DNA of 52,238 nucleotides from Streptococcus cristatus (GCF_001578775.1 NZ_KQ969062.1:268653-320890); one strand, 5' to 3'. Positions 8,821-18,609 are shown, numbered from the stretch's first letter. Notes: a model not told the origin generated them from the sequence alone. Made by a program: numbers and translations.

Positions 8821-10170
8821 ATGTCACATATTAAATTTGATTATTCAAAAGTTTTAGATAAATTTGTTGCCCCACATGAAGTGGAATACATGCAAGCACA
8901 AGTAACAGCTGCGGATGAATTGATCCGTAAAGGAACTGGTGCTGGTAGCGACTTTTTGGGTTGGTTGGACCTTCCTGAAAACTACGACCGCGAAGAATTC
9001 GACCGCATCTTGAAAGCCGCTGAGCAAATCAAGTCAGACAGCGATGTCTTGGTTGTAATCGGTATCGGTGGATCTTACCTTGGTGCTAAAGCGGCCATCG
9101 ACTTCTTGAACCACCACTTTGCAAACTTGCAAACAAAAGAAGAACGCAAAGCTCCACAAATCCTTTATGCAGGAAACTCAATCTCATCTACTTACCTTGC
9201 TGACTTGGTAGAATACGTAGCTGACAAAGACTTTTCAGTAAACGTAATTTCTAAATCAGGTACAACAACAGAACCAGCTATCGCTTTCCGCGTCTTCAAA
9301 GAACTTTTGGTGAAGAAATATGGTCAAGAAGAAGCCAACAAACGTATCTACGCGACAACTGACCGCCAAAAAGGTGCCGTTAAAGTTGAAGCAGATGCGA
9401 ATGGTTGGGAAACATTTGTGGTTCCAGATGATATCGGTGGACGTTTCTCAGTCTTGACCGCAGTTGGATTGCTTCCAATCGCAGCATCAGGTGCGGACAT
9501 CAAAGCCCTTATGGAAGGTGCAAATGCAGCACGTAAAGACTACACTTCAGATAAGATTGCTGAAAATGAAGCTTACCAATACGCAGCGGTTCGTAACATC
9601 CTTTACCGCAAAGGCTATGCAACTGAAATCTTGGTAAACTACGAGCCATCACTTCAGTATTTCTCAGAATGGTGGAAACAATTGGCTGGTGAGTCAGAAG
9701 GGAAAGACCAAAAAGGTATTTACCCAACTTCAGCTAACTTCTCAACTGACTTGCACTCATTGGGTCAATTTATCCAAGAAGGAACTCGTATCATGTTTGA
9801 AACAGTTGTTCGTGTTGACAAACCACGCAAGAACGTGATTATCCCTAGCTTGGAAGAAGACCTTGACGGACTTGGTTACCTTCAAGAAAAAGATGTTGAC
9901 TTTGTAAACAAAAAAGCGACCGACGGCGTTCTTCTTGCCCACACAGATGGTGACGTACCAAATATGTATGTGACTCTTCCAGAGCAAGATGCTTTCACTC
10001 TTGGCTACACTATCTACTTCTTCGAATTGGCCATCGCCCTTTCAGGTTACTTGAATGCCATTAACCCATTTGACCAACCAGGTGTTGAAGCATACAAACG
10101 CAACATGTTTGCCCTTCTTGGAAAACCAGGATTTGAAGAATTGAGCAAAGAACTCAACGCACGTTTGTAA
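8821..10170 (+). CDS. pgi: Glucose-6-phosphate isomerase
   Basis: 449 residues, the standard streptococcal length. It interconverts glucose-6-phosphate and fructose-6-phosphate. Visible motifs are [12 protein letters not shown] (sugar-phosphate-binding SIS element), [14 protein letters not shown], the catalytic region [11 protein letters not shown] and [24 protein letters not shown]. The start is the ATG after GGAGGAA; the in-frame TTG further upstream lies inside the promoter. Codon use is strongly biased toward the preferred set of a highly expressed gene. A hairpin terminator follows at 10183. Confidence 0.97.
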   Translation: MSHIKFDYSKVLDKFVAPHEVEYMQAQVTAADELIRKGTGAGSDFLGWLDLPENYDREEFDRILKAAEQIKSDSDVLVVIGIGGSYLGAKAAIDFLNHHFANLQTKEERKAPQILYAGNSISSTYLADLVEYVADKDFSVNVISKSGTTTEPAIAFRVFKELLVKKYGQEEANKRIYATTDRQKGAVKVEADANGWETFVVPDDIGGRFSVLTAVGLLPIAASGADIKALMEGANAARKDYTSDKIAENEAYQYAAVRNILYRKGYATEILVNYEPSLQYFSEWWKQLAGESEGKDQKGIYPTSANFSTDLHSLGQFIQEGTRIMFETVVRVDKPRKNVIIPSLEEDLDGLGYLQEKDVDFVNKKATDGVLLAHTDGDVPNMYVTLPEQDAFTLGYTIYFFELAIALSGYLNAINPFDQPGVEAYKRNMFALLGKPGFEELSKELNARL

Positions 10171-10182
10171 TATAAAACGCAG

Positions 10183-10204
10183 CCTCCCTTCGGGGAGGTT
10201 TTTT
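10183..10204 (+). terminator. pgi terminator
   Basis: CCTCCC (10183-10188), loop, GGGAGG (10193-10198), then six T. Confidence 0.85.
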
Positions 10205-10751
10205 GCTCTTTTAAAAATCAACTGCTAGCCTGCTTTGTTAGTCAGCCCGCTATCTGGCTTTCTTCTTATTTGTCGACTCAGCGATGGTTTTCCTTTCCCT
10301 GATTCAGAGAAGATGCAGTAGCAATGTGATAGACTTTTATCTAGAAAGTTGAACTTGCTGCTATTTTGATGGCTCTAGAAAAGCAGAGGACCAGGATTGG
10401 AAAGGAGTCCTGATGAAGTTATTATTGGCTGAAAAAGTGAAACAAAAATAGTCATATATAGTTGGTTTTGTGGGCACGGACGAGAGTTCGTGCCTTTTTG
10501 CTTGTGTACTTTCAAGCTAAGCCAGTTCAAAATATGATATACTGGAATAAAGTTATATTAGCATGACAAGTTTCACGCTAGGCTATTGTCTTTAAACAGT
10601 AGGTACACAAGGTAGAAATTCTGATAGTTTGCGTAGCTATTTGACTGGTATGGTTATAGAAAAGAGAATAGCAGCATTCAGTGAAGAGGCAGTGTGAAGT
10701 TAATAGAGTCGTCTTTTCAATGATAGAAGAGCCAATAGATGAGGAGGAGCT
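10205..10751. other. 547-bp gap between pgi and the MGKR-family genes
   Basis: No ordinary gene is seen. Two things stand out. A 12-codon frame MKLLLAEKVKQK at 10413-10451 follows GGAAAGGAG and precedes a hairpin GGCACG/CGTGCC with T5 (10475-10499). A likely promoter for the next operon is TTTCAA (10511-10516) with TATGAT 17 bp later, about 200 bases before the start at 10752, leaving a long leader. Confidence 0.4.
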
Positions 10752-12104
10752 ATGGGAAAGAGAAATCTGGAAGCTTTGAGGCAGAAACATCAATCAAAAT
10801 TCAAGAAGGCTCAAACGAAAAAGCCAGCAGATAATCAACCATCCTTTCTATCCAAATGGAAAACCAAGGAAGACAAACATATCAAACCATCTGCTGGATT
10901 GAAAGAAGTGCAGGGAAGACCCGAAGAAAATCAAGCTCGTCCCTCCGTTTCCTCTCCATCAAAAGTGGCATTTCCAATAGAGAGCTCAAGCAATGAGTTG
11001 TCTGCCGTCTCTTCAATAGAGGACAAAACCGGCTATGGGGCTAAACCAAGTCCTCAAGACCAGCCAGTGTTTTCTGAGCAGTTAGGAGGAGCTCAGCAGG
11101 TAAAGGAGCCTCTGTCGCTTCTGTCGCAGAATTTGTTGGAATTAAAGCAGAGAGAGCTGAAGCGTCTCATTTCTAGCTTAGAATCACTGAAAGCTAACAA
11201 ACAAAACCAAGTCCTTGGTGGAAATCAAGCTAGCCAGCCGGTGTCTGACCTTGTAACAGAACCAAAGCAGACAAAGCTTTCTCCGCGAATATCCTCTAAT
11301 GAGCTTGCTAGAGAGATAGATAAAGTAGAGTTTAAGAAGAAAAAACTAGGATTCTTTTCTAAGATATGGGTGATGGTACTTTCTAGTTTGGGTATTATGG
11401 CTTTTTTGGCTGAGACTGGAAAAACGTGGCTAGAGATGGAAAAGGTAAAAGATAAAGAAAAAGCTGCAGATATTTCTCTTATGTTAGACTCATATAGAAA
11501 GGATCAAGATTTAAAATCTGCTAATCGTCCAGAATGGATTGCTAAAAAAGAGGAGTATCAGTTTCATATTAGCTATGATGATATCACTTCTTTGTTCTTA
11601 GACTTCACTTCGTCGGTTCCAAATCTGACCACGGTCGACGAGGTAGTTGCAAAGTTAGGGAAAGCTGAGTCTGGTAAAGAAATAGACCAAGATGACCCAA
11701 TCAAGACGATAGCTTTAGACTACTCACAAGCAGGGACGGAAGCGAAAGTGAGCCTCTCTTTTAAGAGCTATTTTGGTTCTTCTGAAACTCCTAAGTTGCA
11801 ATCCCTAAAATGTGCGCATCTCAGTAGTGCACATCTACCAAACCGAAATGCTCAACTTACTCGTCAAGAACTTGCTGGTATAGAGAAAAGGAAGGCCTAT
11901 CAGGAGATTGTCAGTCAGTTGGGACTTCCAGAGCGCCTTGATTGGAATGGGGGAATCTTGGGCAATGCTACTTTATCGATTTATTACCGCTTAGAGGATG
12001 GGCAGGAAGTCGGTTTTTCTTTTGAAAATAATAAGTCTCAGAGCTATCAATTGACAGAGAGTTCAGGTTTGGGAAATGAAACGGGAGATGCAGGTGCTCA
12101 CTAG
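10752..12104 (+). CDS. Single-pass membrane protein of the tandem MGKRxLExLR family, member 1
   Basis: 450 residues, function unknown. Residues 1-17 (MGKRNLEALRQKHQSKF) form the conserved basic motif shared with the next two genes. Residues 18-198 are polar and low in complexity, rich in Ser, Gln, Lys and Pro, and would lie in the cytoplasm. One membrane segment spans about 203-222 (IWVMVLSSLGIMAFLA). The outside part (230-430) has two weakly repeated modules marked by VVAKLGKAESG and QLGLPERL. No signal peptide or catalytic motif is visible. Ribosome-binding site GGAGGAGC. It is the first and longest of three tandem paralogues, probably one operon (gap 63 bp). Confidence 0.75.
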   Translation: MGKRNLEALRQKHQSKFKKAQTKKPADNQPSFLSKWKTKEDKHIKPSAGLKEVQGRPEENQARPSVSSPSKVAFPIESSSNELSAVSSIEDKTGYGAKPSPQDQPVFSEQLGGAQQVKEPLSLLSQNLLELKQRELKRLISSLESLKANKQNQVLGGNQASQPVSDLVTEPKQTKLSPRISSNELAREIDKVEFKKKKLGFFSKIWVMVLSSLGIMAFLAETGKTWLEMEKVKDKEKAADISLMLDSYRKDQDLKSANRPEWIAKKEEYQFHISYDDITSLFLDFTSSVPNLTTVDEVVAKLGKAESGKEIDQDDPIKTIALDYSQAGTEAKVSLSFKSYFGSSETPKLQSLKCAHLSSAHLPNRNAQLTRQELAGIEKRKAYQEIVSQLGLPERLDWNGGILGNATLSIYYRLEDGQEVGFSFENNKSQSYQLTESSGLGNETGDAGAH

Positions 12105-12167
12105 CGCTTGCCTAGCAGGAGAATCAGCCGTTTGTAGAAAGGGAATGAGCAATCAAGTATTTAGTTG

Positions 12168-13085
12168 ATGGGTGAAAAGGTGAAAGATAGAAATTTAGAA
12201 GCATTGAGGCGGGAACACAAATCCAAGTTTAAAGCCAGAAATACTTCGTCAGTCAGGAATCAGCGGGAACGGGGAGGGGCTGCCCTCGAACAGACAAAGG
12301 AAGAAGCAAGGAAAGACACGCAGAGAACAGAGTCAGCAGTCAATCCTAATGGCCAGTTTTTAGCAAAGTCTTGGCTATCTCGTTATGCCTATCTTCTAGT
12401 GATTGCTGCAGGTCTAGTGGGACTGATTAGCTTCTTGATGGTGTATAAGCAACCGATTTTTAGGCTAGCAGGAAGTCGATCGGTTGTATCGGCCGTTAAT
12501 ACTGTTCCGACAGAATCAGAAAATAAGATAGGGCTACTGACGAAGGGAAATTCAGCTTTTATTGAAAAGAATCGAGAGGTCGATTTTCAATTCGAAGAGA
12601 TTTTAGAATTGATTAAAACCATGAACGAACCTAATGTGTCTCCAGAGGATATCGTTAAGAAGTATGGAAAAGCCAGTTCTGGGAGTGAGGATAATAGCGT
12701 GAAGGGCAGTAAATTGATGACACTTTCCTACAATTTGGTAGGAAGAAAAGGAGTTGTTGATATGCACCTTAGGAATGCTGGAGGGGGAATGGAGCTTTCT
12801 ACAGTATCAGCCACTTTCTTCCAGAATGCTGGGGAATCGATTACGAAGACAGTTGATGATTATCGGTCGCTTATTCCTCAAAGTAAGCGAGAAGGGATGG
12901 AAATCAAGCAAGCTATTGCAGAACTGGGGATGCCAAAGAGTATTTATGCTCATAAAACGTTTAAAAAGCAAGTTGATTTTTTTAGTATTAGCTATCCAAC
13001 TAAGGAAAAGATGTCTGTTTCTTTGTATTTTGACGAAGTGAATGGGACTTACCGCCTCACCAGTATGATGACAAGTACGGTCTGA
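12168..13085 (+). CDS. Single-pass membrane protein of the tandem MGKRxLExLR family, member 2
   Basis: 305 residues from ATG 12168; a GTG at 12180 would align its VKDRNLEALRREHKSKF exactly with the paralogues, so the start is uncertain. The cytoplasmic linker is short (about 55 residues). One membrane segment at 74-92 (LLVIAAGLVGLISFLMV). The outer domain has two modules marked by IVKKYGKASSG and AIAELGMPKSI, the same order as in members 1 and 3. The spacing resembles small extracellular domains of the SmpA/DUF3862 type, but I do not recognise the family. No enzyme motif. Confidence 0.72.
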   Translation: MGEKVKDRNLEALRREHKSKFKARNTSSVRNQRERGGAALEQTKEEARKDTQRTESAVNPNGQFLAKSWLSRYAYLLVIAAGLVGLISFLMVYKQPIFRLAGSRSVVSAVNTVPTESENKIGLLTKGNSAFIEKNREVDFQFEEILELIKTMNEPNVSPEDIVKKYGKASSGSEDNSVKGSKLMTLSYNLVGRKGVVDMHLRNAGGGMELSTVSATFFQNAGESITKTVDDYRSLIPQSKREGMEIKQAIAELGMPKSIYAHKTFKKQVDFFSISYPTKEKMSVSLYFDEVNGTYRLTSMMTSTV

Positions 13086-13136
13086 GAGCCTAGACTGAGA
13101 GCACGGATTTTTTCTTAAATAGACAAGGATAGAAGG

Positions 13137-13961
13137 ATGGGAAAAAGAGATTTAGAAAAATTACGAAGGGAACATAAGGGAAAATTTAGTAGAACTAGGG
13201 CACCCTTAAAACGAGAGTCTAAGGAAGGGTCTGGTTTGCTAGCTGAAACAAATCTCAAGGAAGGCACAAGGCAGGTACCAAAGTCAACTTTTAAGAGAAC
13301 CGCAAAGTTTAAACACAAATCACCATTTTTCAAGCTAGTGAGTGCTCTAGCCCGGATAGGCCTTGTTATCGGCCTACTTGTCTTAATCGGGAATTGGACC
13401 AATTCTTACAGAAAGAATCCGTTTGTAAGAACAGAAGCAAAATATTCTTCTTCAAATGCCGAAGTTTTGGATTGGGAACCAAGGGATTTTATAAAGTATA
13501 AGATTGAAGAGGACGAGGATAAAAATATAACAGTATCCAATTTTGTTCGTCAACATGGTTTAGCTAAAAGCAGCGATGAAACGGTGATTGGCAAGAAGGA
13601 TAAATTATTATCACTGATCTATGATTTGAAGGGAGGAGGCTTTGCCGTCCTTCAATTCTGGGATTTTGGTTCAGGTCTACATCTTACTAGCATAGCTTAT
13701 AATATTTATCAAAATGAGGATTTGACAGGGGAACGGCTTTCCTTCCTTAAGGGAATGACATCAGATGAAGAAAATGGCATTACTGATCTAGAAGTGATAG
13801 AACATTTGGGACTTCCCAACAACTACTACAAAGCAGTGGTGAAAGGATATTACAGTATGTCTATGGGCTATAGGGCAGAAGATAAAACCTTCTTCCATTT
13901 AAACTTTGTAAAGGGCAAGGACGGACAATTTCATCTGAATAAAGTTCAAGAGTCTAAATAG
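13137..13961 (+). CDS. Single-pass membrane protein of the tandem MGKRxLExLR family, member 3
   Basis: 274 residues. It starts MGKRDLEKLRREHKGKF after AGGATAGAAGG. A basic linker leads to one membrane segment at about 67-86 (LVSALARIGLVIGLLVLIG). The outer domain carries FVRQHGLAKSS and VIEHLGLPNNY, matching the two modules of the other members, and ends with HLNFVKGKDGQFHLNKV, similar to the end of member 2 (LYFDEVNGTYRLTSM). The three genes have diverged strongly outside the N-terminal motif. Function unknown; an extracellular binding or sensing role is only a guess. Confidence 0.75.
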   Translation: MGKRDLEKLRREHKGKFSRTRAPLKRESKEGSGLLAETNLKEGTRQVPKSTFKRTAKFKHKSPFFKLVSALARIGLVIGLLVLIGNWTNSYRKNPFVRTEAKYSSSNAEVLDWEPRDFIKYKIEEDEDKNITVSNFVRQHGLAKSSDETVIGKKDKLLSLIYDLKGGGFAVLQFWDFGSGLHLTSIAYNIYQNEDLTGERLSFLKGMTSDEENGITDLEVIEHLGLPNNYYKAVVKGYYSMSMGYRAEDKTFFHLNFVKGKDGQFHLNKVQESK

Positions 13962-14002
13962 CTACTAGCTGCTAATAAAGTCACAACTGCATAGCCGAAT
14001 TG

Positions 14003-14011
14003 TGTTATAAT
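14003..14011 (+). promoter_or_regulatory. Extended -10 promoter upstream of dapH
   Basis: TGTTATAAT is an extended -10 element (TGN-TATAAT). No good -35 is seen. The MITE lies between it and dapH, so the dapH transcript would carry the folded repeat in its leader. Confidence 0.5.
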
Positions 14012-14029
14012 AGAGAAATAAAAGAGATA

Positions 14030-14204
14030 GAGAGTGGGACAGAAATCGGTAATTCATTAGAATTCGATTTCGTCGTCCCGCCTCCGCACAGTTGAGTAGG
14101 GCTGTAAAAGCTGATGAAGTCAGCGTAGTATAGCCCACTCAACCACTGCGTCTTGCTCGACAATCCAAAGACAATTGAGAGGCTAGGACTTTTGTCTCAG
14201 CCTC
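14030..14204. repeat. 175-bp MITE-like intergenic repeat, copy 2
   Basis: Nearly identical to 4520-4694. Its right end, read on the minus strand, is GAGGCTGAGACAAAAGTCCT, identical over 20 bases to the end of the IS1182 element at 651. It sits between a promoter and dapH, so it could form an RNA structure in the leader. Confidence 0.87.
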
Positions 14205-14238
14205 CAACAAAGAATAGAAAGAACAAAGAGGTGACGTC

Positions 14239-14937
14239 ATGTCTGCTACGAAAATGAACGCTCAAGAAATTATCAAATTTATCGCTGATGCCAAGAAAAA
14301 GACTCCTGTCAAGGTAACCTTTGATGGAGAATTACACGGTTCGATTCCTTGGTCTGTTGTGAAGTTAGGCAATGTTCTTTTTGGAGACTGGGAAGAAATC
14401 AAGCCCCTCCTAGTGAACTTAGAGGAAAACAAGACCTATGTCGTAGAGCAGGATGCCCGCAATTCAGCGGTGCCGCTTCTGGACAAGCGCGACATCAATG
14501 CCCGTATTGAGCCGGGCGCTATTATCCGAGATCAAGTTGAGATTGGTGACAATGCTGTCATCATGATGGGGGCAGTCATCAATATCGGTGCAGAAATTGG
14601 TGCTGGGACCATGATTGATATGGGTGCTATTCTGGGCGGCCGAGCGATTGTTGGCAAAAATAGCCATGTCGGTGCTGGTGCGGTTCTGGCAGGAGTCATT
14701 GAGCCAGCTAGCGCAGAGCCAGTTCGGGTTGGAGACAATGTGCTGATTGGTGCCAATGCAGTTGTGATTGAAGGTGTACAAATTGGCAGTGGTTCCGTTG
14801 TTGCAGCTGGTGCGATTGTGACCCAGGATGTTCCTGAAAATGTAGTGGTTGCTGGTGTTCCGGCACGAGTTATCAAGACCATTGACGAGAAGACCCAGCA
14901 GAAGACAGCTCTGGAAGACGCTCTGCGTACGCTTTAA
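14239..14937 (+). CDS. dapH: Tetrahydrodipicolinate N-acetyltransferase (DapH)
   Basis: 232 residues; often named dapD in streptococci. It acetylates 2,3,4,5-tetrahydrodipicolinate with acetyl-CoA in the acetylase branch of lysine/diaminopimelate synthesis. The C-terminal two-thirds (about 80-215) is a left-handed beta-helix with hexapeptide repeats ([22 protein letters not shown] without break in the sequence, and [15 protein letters not shown]). The enzyme works as a trimer in the cytoplasm. Ribosome-binding site AGAGGTGA before ATG. The next gene dapL removes the acetyl group later in the same branch, which confirms the pathway choice. Confidence 0.94.
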   Translation: MSATKMNAQEIIKFIADAKKKTPVKVTFDGELHGSIPWSVVKLGNVLFGDWEEIKPLLVNLEENKTYVVEQDARNSAVPLLDKRDINARIEPGAIIRDQVEIGDNAVIMMGAVINIGAEIGAGTMIDMGAILGGRAIVGKNSHVGAGAVLAGVIEPASAEPVRVGDNVLIGANAVVIEGVQIGSGSVVAAGAIVTQDVPENVVVAGVPARVIKTIDEKTQQKTALEDALRTL

Positions 14938-15028
14938 TATTGGTTAACAGGATACTGCCGCCCTTGAATTGCATCAGGGGCGGTCTAGCTCTTTGTTTGC
15001 TCTGACAGGATTTTAAAGGAAAGAAACA

Positions 15029-16162
15029 ATGCTTGATTATCTGAACATTCGCCGTGATTTACACCAGATACCAGAAATCGGTCTGGAAGAATACAAGACC
15101 CATGCTTATTTGATGCAGGTCATTGATGGACTGACAGCAGGTCTAGACTTTGTGGAAATCCGAACTTGGCGGACTGGTATTTTGGTCTTTATCAAGGGAA
15201 GTTCGCCGGATAAGACGATTGGTTGGCGGACGGATATCGATGGTCTTCCGATTGTCGAGGAGACAGGTCTGGACTTTGCTAGTACCCATGAAGGTCGCAT
15301 GCATGCCTGCGGACACGATATGCACATGACGGTCGCTCTAGGCCTGCTGGAGCAAGCGGTGAGCGCTCAGCCTACCCACAATCTGCTCTTTCTCTTTCAG
15401 CCTGCTGAGGAAAACGAAGCTGGCGGTATGCTCATGTATGAAGACGGTGCGTTTGGCGACTGGCTGCCAGATGAGTTTTATGGTCTCCATGTGCGGCCTG
15501 ACCTCAAGGTCGGTGATATTGCCACTAACAGAGGAACGCTATTTGCTGGCACCTGTGAAGTCAAGCTGACCTTTAAGGGGAAAGGAGGCCATGCAGCTTT
15601 TCCTCATGAAGCCAATGATGCCTTGGTAGCGGCTAGCTATTTTATCACCCAGGTGCAGACCATTGTCAGCCGCAATGTTGATCCGATCGAGGGAGCGGTT
15701 GTGACCTTTGGTTCGCTCCATGCTGGCACGACCAACAATGTCATCGCAGAAACGGCCTTTTTGCATGGCACCATTCGGACTCTGACTCAGGAGATGAACC
15801 TCTTGACTCAGAAACGCTTACGGGAAATAGCAGAGGGCATAGCCCAAAGTTTCGATCTGGAATTGGACTTGGAGCTTAAACAAGGTGGCTACCTACCTGT
15901 AGAAAATCATCCTGGCCTGGCAGACGAATTGATGGACTTTTTCCAGAAGGAAGAAGGAGTAGAGCTGATTGATATTGCGCCGGCTATGACAGGCGAGGAC
16001 TTTGGCTATCTGCTCAGCAAGGTCAAGGGCGTCATGTTCTGGCTGGGAGTGGACAGCCCCTATGCCCTCCATCATCCCAAGATGACACCGGACGAGGCAG
16101 CACTGCCCTTTGCTATTGAAAAGATTGGGAAATTCCTAGATTATAAAATAAACGAAAGATAA
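15029..16162 (+). CDS. dapL: N-acetyldiaminopimelate deacetylase
   Basis: 377 residues, an M20-family metallohydrolase. It hydrolyses N-acetyl-LL-diaminopimelate to LL-diaminopimelate. Metal-binding motifs are [21 protein letters not shown] (about 89-98) and the EEN sequence in [11 protein letters not shown]; a late histidine is in PYALHHPKM. It lies 91 bp behind dapH in the same direction. The spacer holds a GC-rich stem (CCGCCC/GGGGCGG, 14958-14983) without a T-run, which may tune expression between the two genes. Ribosome-binding site AAAGGAAAG. Confidence 0.93.
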   Translation: MLDYLNIRRDLHQIPEIGLEEYKTHAYLMQVIDGLTAGLDFVEIRTWRTGILVFIKGSSPDKTIGWRTDIDGLPIVEETGLDFASTHEGRMHACGHDMHMTVALGLLEQAVSAQPTHNLLFLFQPAEENEAGGMLMYEDGAFGDWLPDEFYGLHVRPDLKVGDIATNRGTLFAGTCEVKLTFKGKGGHAAFPHEANDALVAASYFITQVQTIVSRNVDPIEGAVVTFGSLHAGTTNNVIAETAFLHGTIRTLTQEMNLLTQKRLREIAEGIAQSFDLELDLELKQGGYLPVENHPGLADELMDFFQKEEGVELIDIAPAMTGEDFGYLLSKVKGVMFWLGVDSPYALHHPKMTPDEAALPFAIEKIGKFLDYKINER

Positions 16163-16182
16163 GAAAAGAGGGGACGAGCTGC

Positions 16183-16719
16183 ATGAAAAAAGAGCTGAGA
16201 CAAACTGTACTGAACCAGATGAAGAAACTTTCGGGAAAAGAAAAAGAGCAGGCAGATAGCTGGCTGACCCAGCACTTGCTCAGTTCAGGAGCTTATCAAG
16301 AAGCTAAGGTCATCGCTACTTATCTTTCTATGCCGCATGAAGTCTCAACTGCGGCTTTTATCAAGCAGGCTCAGTTGGATGGCAAGCGGGTTTTGGTGCC
16401 TAAAACCTATGGCCAGGGTCGGATGATATTTGTGGACTATGATGAAAGTCGCCTGCAAAAAAGCTCTTTTGGTCTTATGGAGCCGATAAGTGAAGAGGCT
16501 GTGGATAAGACAGAAATTGATCTGATTCATGTGCCGGGTGTGATCTTCAGTTCTCAAGGCTTTCGGATCGGTTACGGAGGCGGCTACTATGACCGCTATC
16601 TGGCTGATTATGAAGGAGCATCCATCAGCACTATTTATGCAGTCCAACAGGCAGAATTTACACCAGCTCAACATGATGTCGCAGTAAAGGAGTTACTTAT
16701 TTATGAAGCCAATCTTTGA
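16183..16719 (+). CDS. 5-formyltetrahydrofolate cyclo-ligase
   Basis: 178 residues. It converts 5-formyl-THF to 5,10-methenyl-THF with ATP, rescuing the stored folate. The diagnostic motif is RIGYGGGYYDRYL (about 127-139), with VPKTYGQGRM earlier. It starts with an ATG after AGAGGGG and follows dapL by 20 bp. It overlaps the rhomboid gene by 17 bases, so the two are translationally coupled, a pairing commonly found in streptococci. Confidence 0.92.
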   Translation: MKKELRQTVLNQMKKLSGKEKEQADSWLTQHLLSSGAYQEAKVIATYLSMPHEVSTAAFIKQAQLDGKRVLVPKTYGQGRMIFVDYDESRLQKSSFGLMEPISEEAVDKTEIDLIHVPGVIFSSQGFRIGYGGGYYDRYLADYEGASISTIYAVQQAEFTPAQHDVAVKELLIYEANL

Positions 16720-17362
16720 TAGAGACTATCCTGTGACAAGCATCCTGCTTATCCTGACGAGCCTTGTTTTTGTCTTGATGTTTCTTTCTTACGGTTTTCA
16801 ATACAGCAGTTCCGAAGCCTTGTATCACTTTGGAGCTGTGCACGGTTACACGATTCAAGCGCTGCCGGAGCAGTTTTGGCGGGTTTTTGCTGCTATTTTC
16901 ATCCACATTGGTTTGGAGCACTTTGTGGTCAATATGCTGCCCCTCTACTTCCTTGGCCGACAGATTGAAGCCATCTTCGGCTCTTGGAAATTCTTGATAC
17001 TCTACCTGATGTCAGGCGTGATGGGGAATTTATTTGTTGTCTATTTTTCACCCAATAGCTTGGCAGCTGGGGCATCTACTGCTCTTTTCGGCCTTTTTGC
17101 TTCTGTTGTTTTGCTTCGTTATGCTACGCGGAACTACTATCTACAGCAGCTGGGCCAATCTTATATGAGTCTACTAGCTGTCAATCTGATCATGAGTTTT
17201 TTACCGGGGATTAGCCTTGCAGGCCACTTGGGTGGTCTAGTCGGTGGAGCTTTAGGAGCTGTGATCTTACCGGTTTCGGGAGAGCGCTACGCTTTTAGCA
17301 AGACCCAACGGTTTTTAGCACTGACAGCCTACCTTGGATTAGCATCTATTCTAATTTTTTGA
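16703..17362 (+). CDS. Rhomboid-family intramembrane serine protease
   Basis: 219 residues with about seven membrane segments. Catalytic residues are visible: Ser125 in GASTALFG (the family usually has GxSG; here the residue after Ser is Thr) and His175 in AGHLGGLVGGALGA; HIGLEHFVVNMLP provides the conserved His/Asn of helix 2. Rhomboids cut membrane proteins within the bilayer. Start chosen from AAGGAG ten bases before ATG inside the end of the previous gene. Substrate unknown. Confidence 0.9.
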   Translation: MKPIFDRDYPVTSILLILTSLVFVLMFLSYGFQYSSSEALYHFGAVHGYTIQALPEQFWRVFAAIFIHIGLEHFVVNMLPLYFLGRQIEAIFGSWKFLILYLMSGVMGNLFVVYFSPNSLAAGASTALFGLFASVVLLRYATRNYYLQQLGQSYMSLLAVNLIMSFLPGISLAGHLGGLVGGALGAVILPVSGERYAFSKTQRFLALTAYLGLASILIF

Positions 17363-17397
17363 CTTTTCAACGACCAATTTTTTAAGAAATGAATTCA

Positions 17398-17624
17398 AAT
17401 ACCGCCTTAAAAAGCGGTATTCCAAAATGTGGCCAACCTCTGTCAGCAATAGAAAAATTGCTGATAGAGGTTGATTACCATATAATGAAAACTCTTAGAG
17501 ATGCTGATATGACATCATTTTTAAGAGTTTTTTTACTTTATCCAGCAAAAGAAAAAGATTGAAGAAATTGTCCAAAATGGACTTTTTCTTCAATCTAACA
17601 CCTAGTAAATCTAGGTGTTTTTTT
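17398..17624. terminator. Cluster of five consecutive hairpins between convergent genes
   Basis: The hairpins are: AATACCGC/GCGGTATT (17398-17421); AACCTCT-TCAGCAAT/ATTGCTGA-AGAGGTT (17435-17472); AAAACTCTTA/TAAGAGTTTT with T-run (17488-17534); ATTGAAGAA/TTCTTCAAT (17558-17594); AACACCTAG/CTAGGTGTT with T-run (17597-17624). The third and fifth would terminate plus-strand transcripts from the rhomboid gene; the fourth has a T-rich tail on the minus strand and would terminate galU. TTGCTG (17458) and TATAAT (17481) with a 17-bp spacer form a promoter embedded in the second hairpin. The rest of this 314-bp gap holds no gene. Confidence 0.7.
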
Positions 17625-17676
17625 GTATAGTGTTAAAAGCTGATGCATCAGCTAATCTATTGCTTATGCACTTCTA

Positions 17677-18579
17677 TTATTTTTTCGTTTTCTTATCTAA
17701 TTTTTTACCTAAATCGATAATGTACTGTTTCAAATCGTCTTTGACTTGAGGGTGCTTGAGGGCATAATCGATAGAAGTTTTCATGAAGCCAAACTTGTCG
17801 CCGACATCATAGCGATCACCTTTGAATTCGCGGGCAAAAACGCGCTGAGTCTTATTGAGGGTATCAATGGCATCAGTCAGTTGAATTTCATTACCAGCGC
17901 CAGGAGTTTGTTTTTCCAAGATTTCAAAAATTTCTGGCGTGAGCAGATAGCGACCGATAATGGCCAAATCACTTGGTGCATCTTCTGGTGCTGGTTTTTC
18001 AACAAATTTTTCAACGCTGTAGAGGCCATTGACGCCTTCGCCTTGCGGTGCAATAACGCCATAAGCAGAGACTTCTTCGTGAGGAACTTGCATAACTGCA
18101 ATTGTAGACGCGTGGGTTGCTGCGTAGTCATCCATGAGTTGTTTGGTGAGTGGCACTGCCTTGTCATTGGTAATGTCCATCAAGTCATCCCCCAGCATGA
18201 CCACAAAAGGTTCATTTCCGACAAAGGCTTTAGCTTGTAAAACAGCATCCCCTAGTCCACGTGGATGACTCTGACGGATGAAATGCAAGCCAATACCAGT
18301 GGTCTCATCCACCAGCTTGAGCAAGTCGTTCTTGCCCTTTTCTTTGAGGTTGTATTCTAGCTCAAAGTTGGAGTCAAAGTGGTCCTCAATGGAGCGTTTT
18401 GACTTCCCTGTGACAACCAGAATGTCTTTGATTCCAGATTTGAGAGCTTCTTCGACGATAAACTGAATAGTTGGTTTGTCAACGATCGGCAGCATTTCCT
18501 TGGCCAGTGCCTTAGTGGCTGGCAAGAAGCGGGTTCCGAGACCGGCTGCAGGGATGACTGCTTTTCTGACTTTTGACAT
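17677..18579 (-). CDS. galU: UTP-glucose-1-phosphate uridylyltransferase
   Basis: 300 residues. It makes UDP-glucose from UTP and glucose-1-phosphate, feeding capsule, glycolipid and galactose pathways. The nucleotide-binding motif is [19 protein letters not shown] (residues 11-29); [22 protein letters not shown] and [12 protein letters not shown] follow the family pattern. Ribosome-binding site AAGGAG. It lies 30 bp downstream of gpsA and is very likely cotranscribed with it; this gpsA-galU order is usual in streptococci. Confidence 0.95.
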   Translation of the reverse strand: MSKVRKAVIPAAGLGTRFLPATKALAKEMLPIVDKPTIQFIVEEALKSGIKDILVVTGKSKRSIEDHFDSNFELEYNLKEKGKNDLLKLVDETTGIGLHFIRQSHPRGLGDAVLQAKAFVGNEPFVVMLGDDLMDITNDKAVPLTKQLMDDYAATHASTIAVMQVPHEEVSAYGVIAPQGEGVNGLYSVEKFVEKPAPEDAPSDLAIIGRYLLTPEIFEILEKQTPGAGNEIQLTDAIDTLNKTQRVFAREFKGDRYDVGDKFGFMKTSIDYALKHPQVKDDLKQYIIDLGKKLDKKTKK

Positions 18580-18609
18580 AAATTTCTCCTTTTTAAAAAA
18601 TACTGCAAC

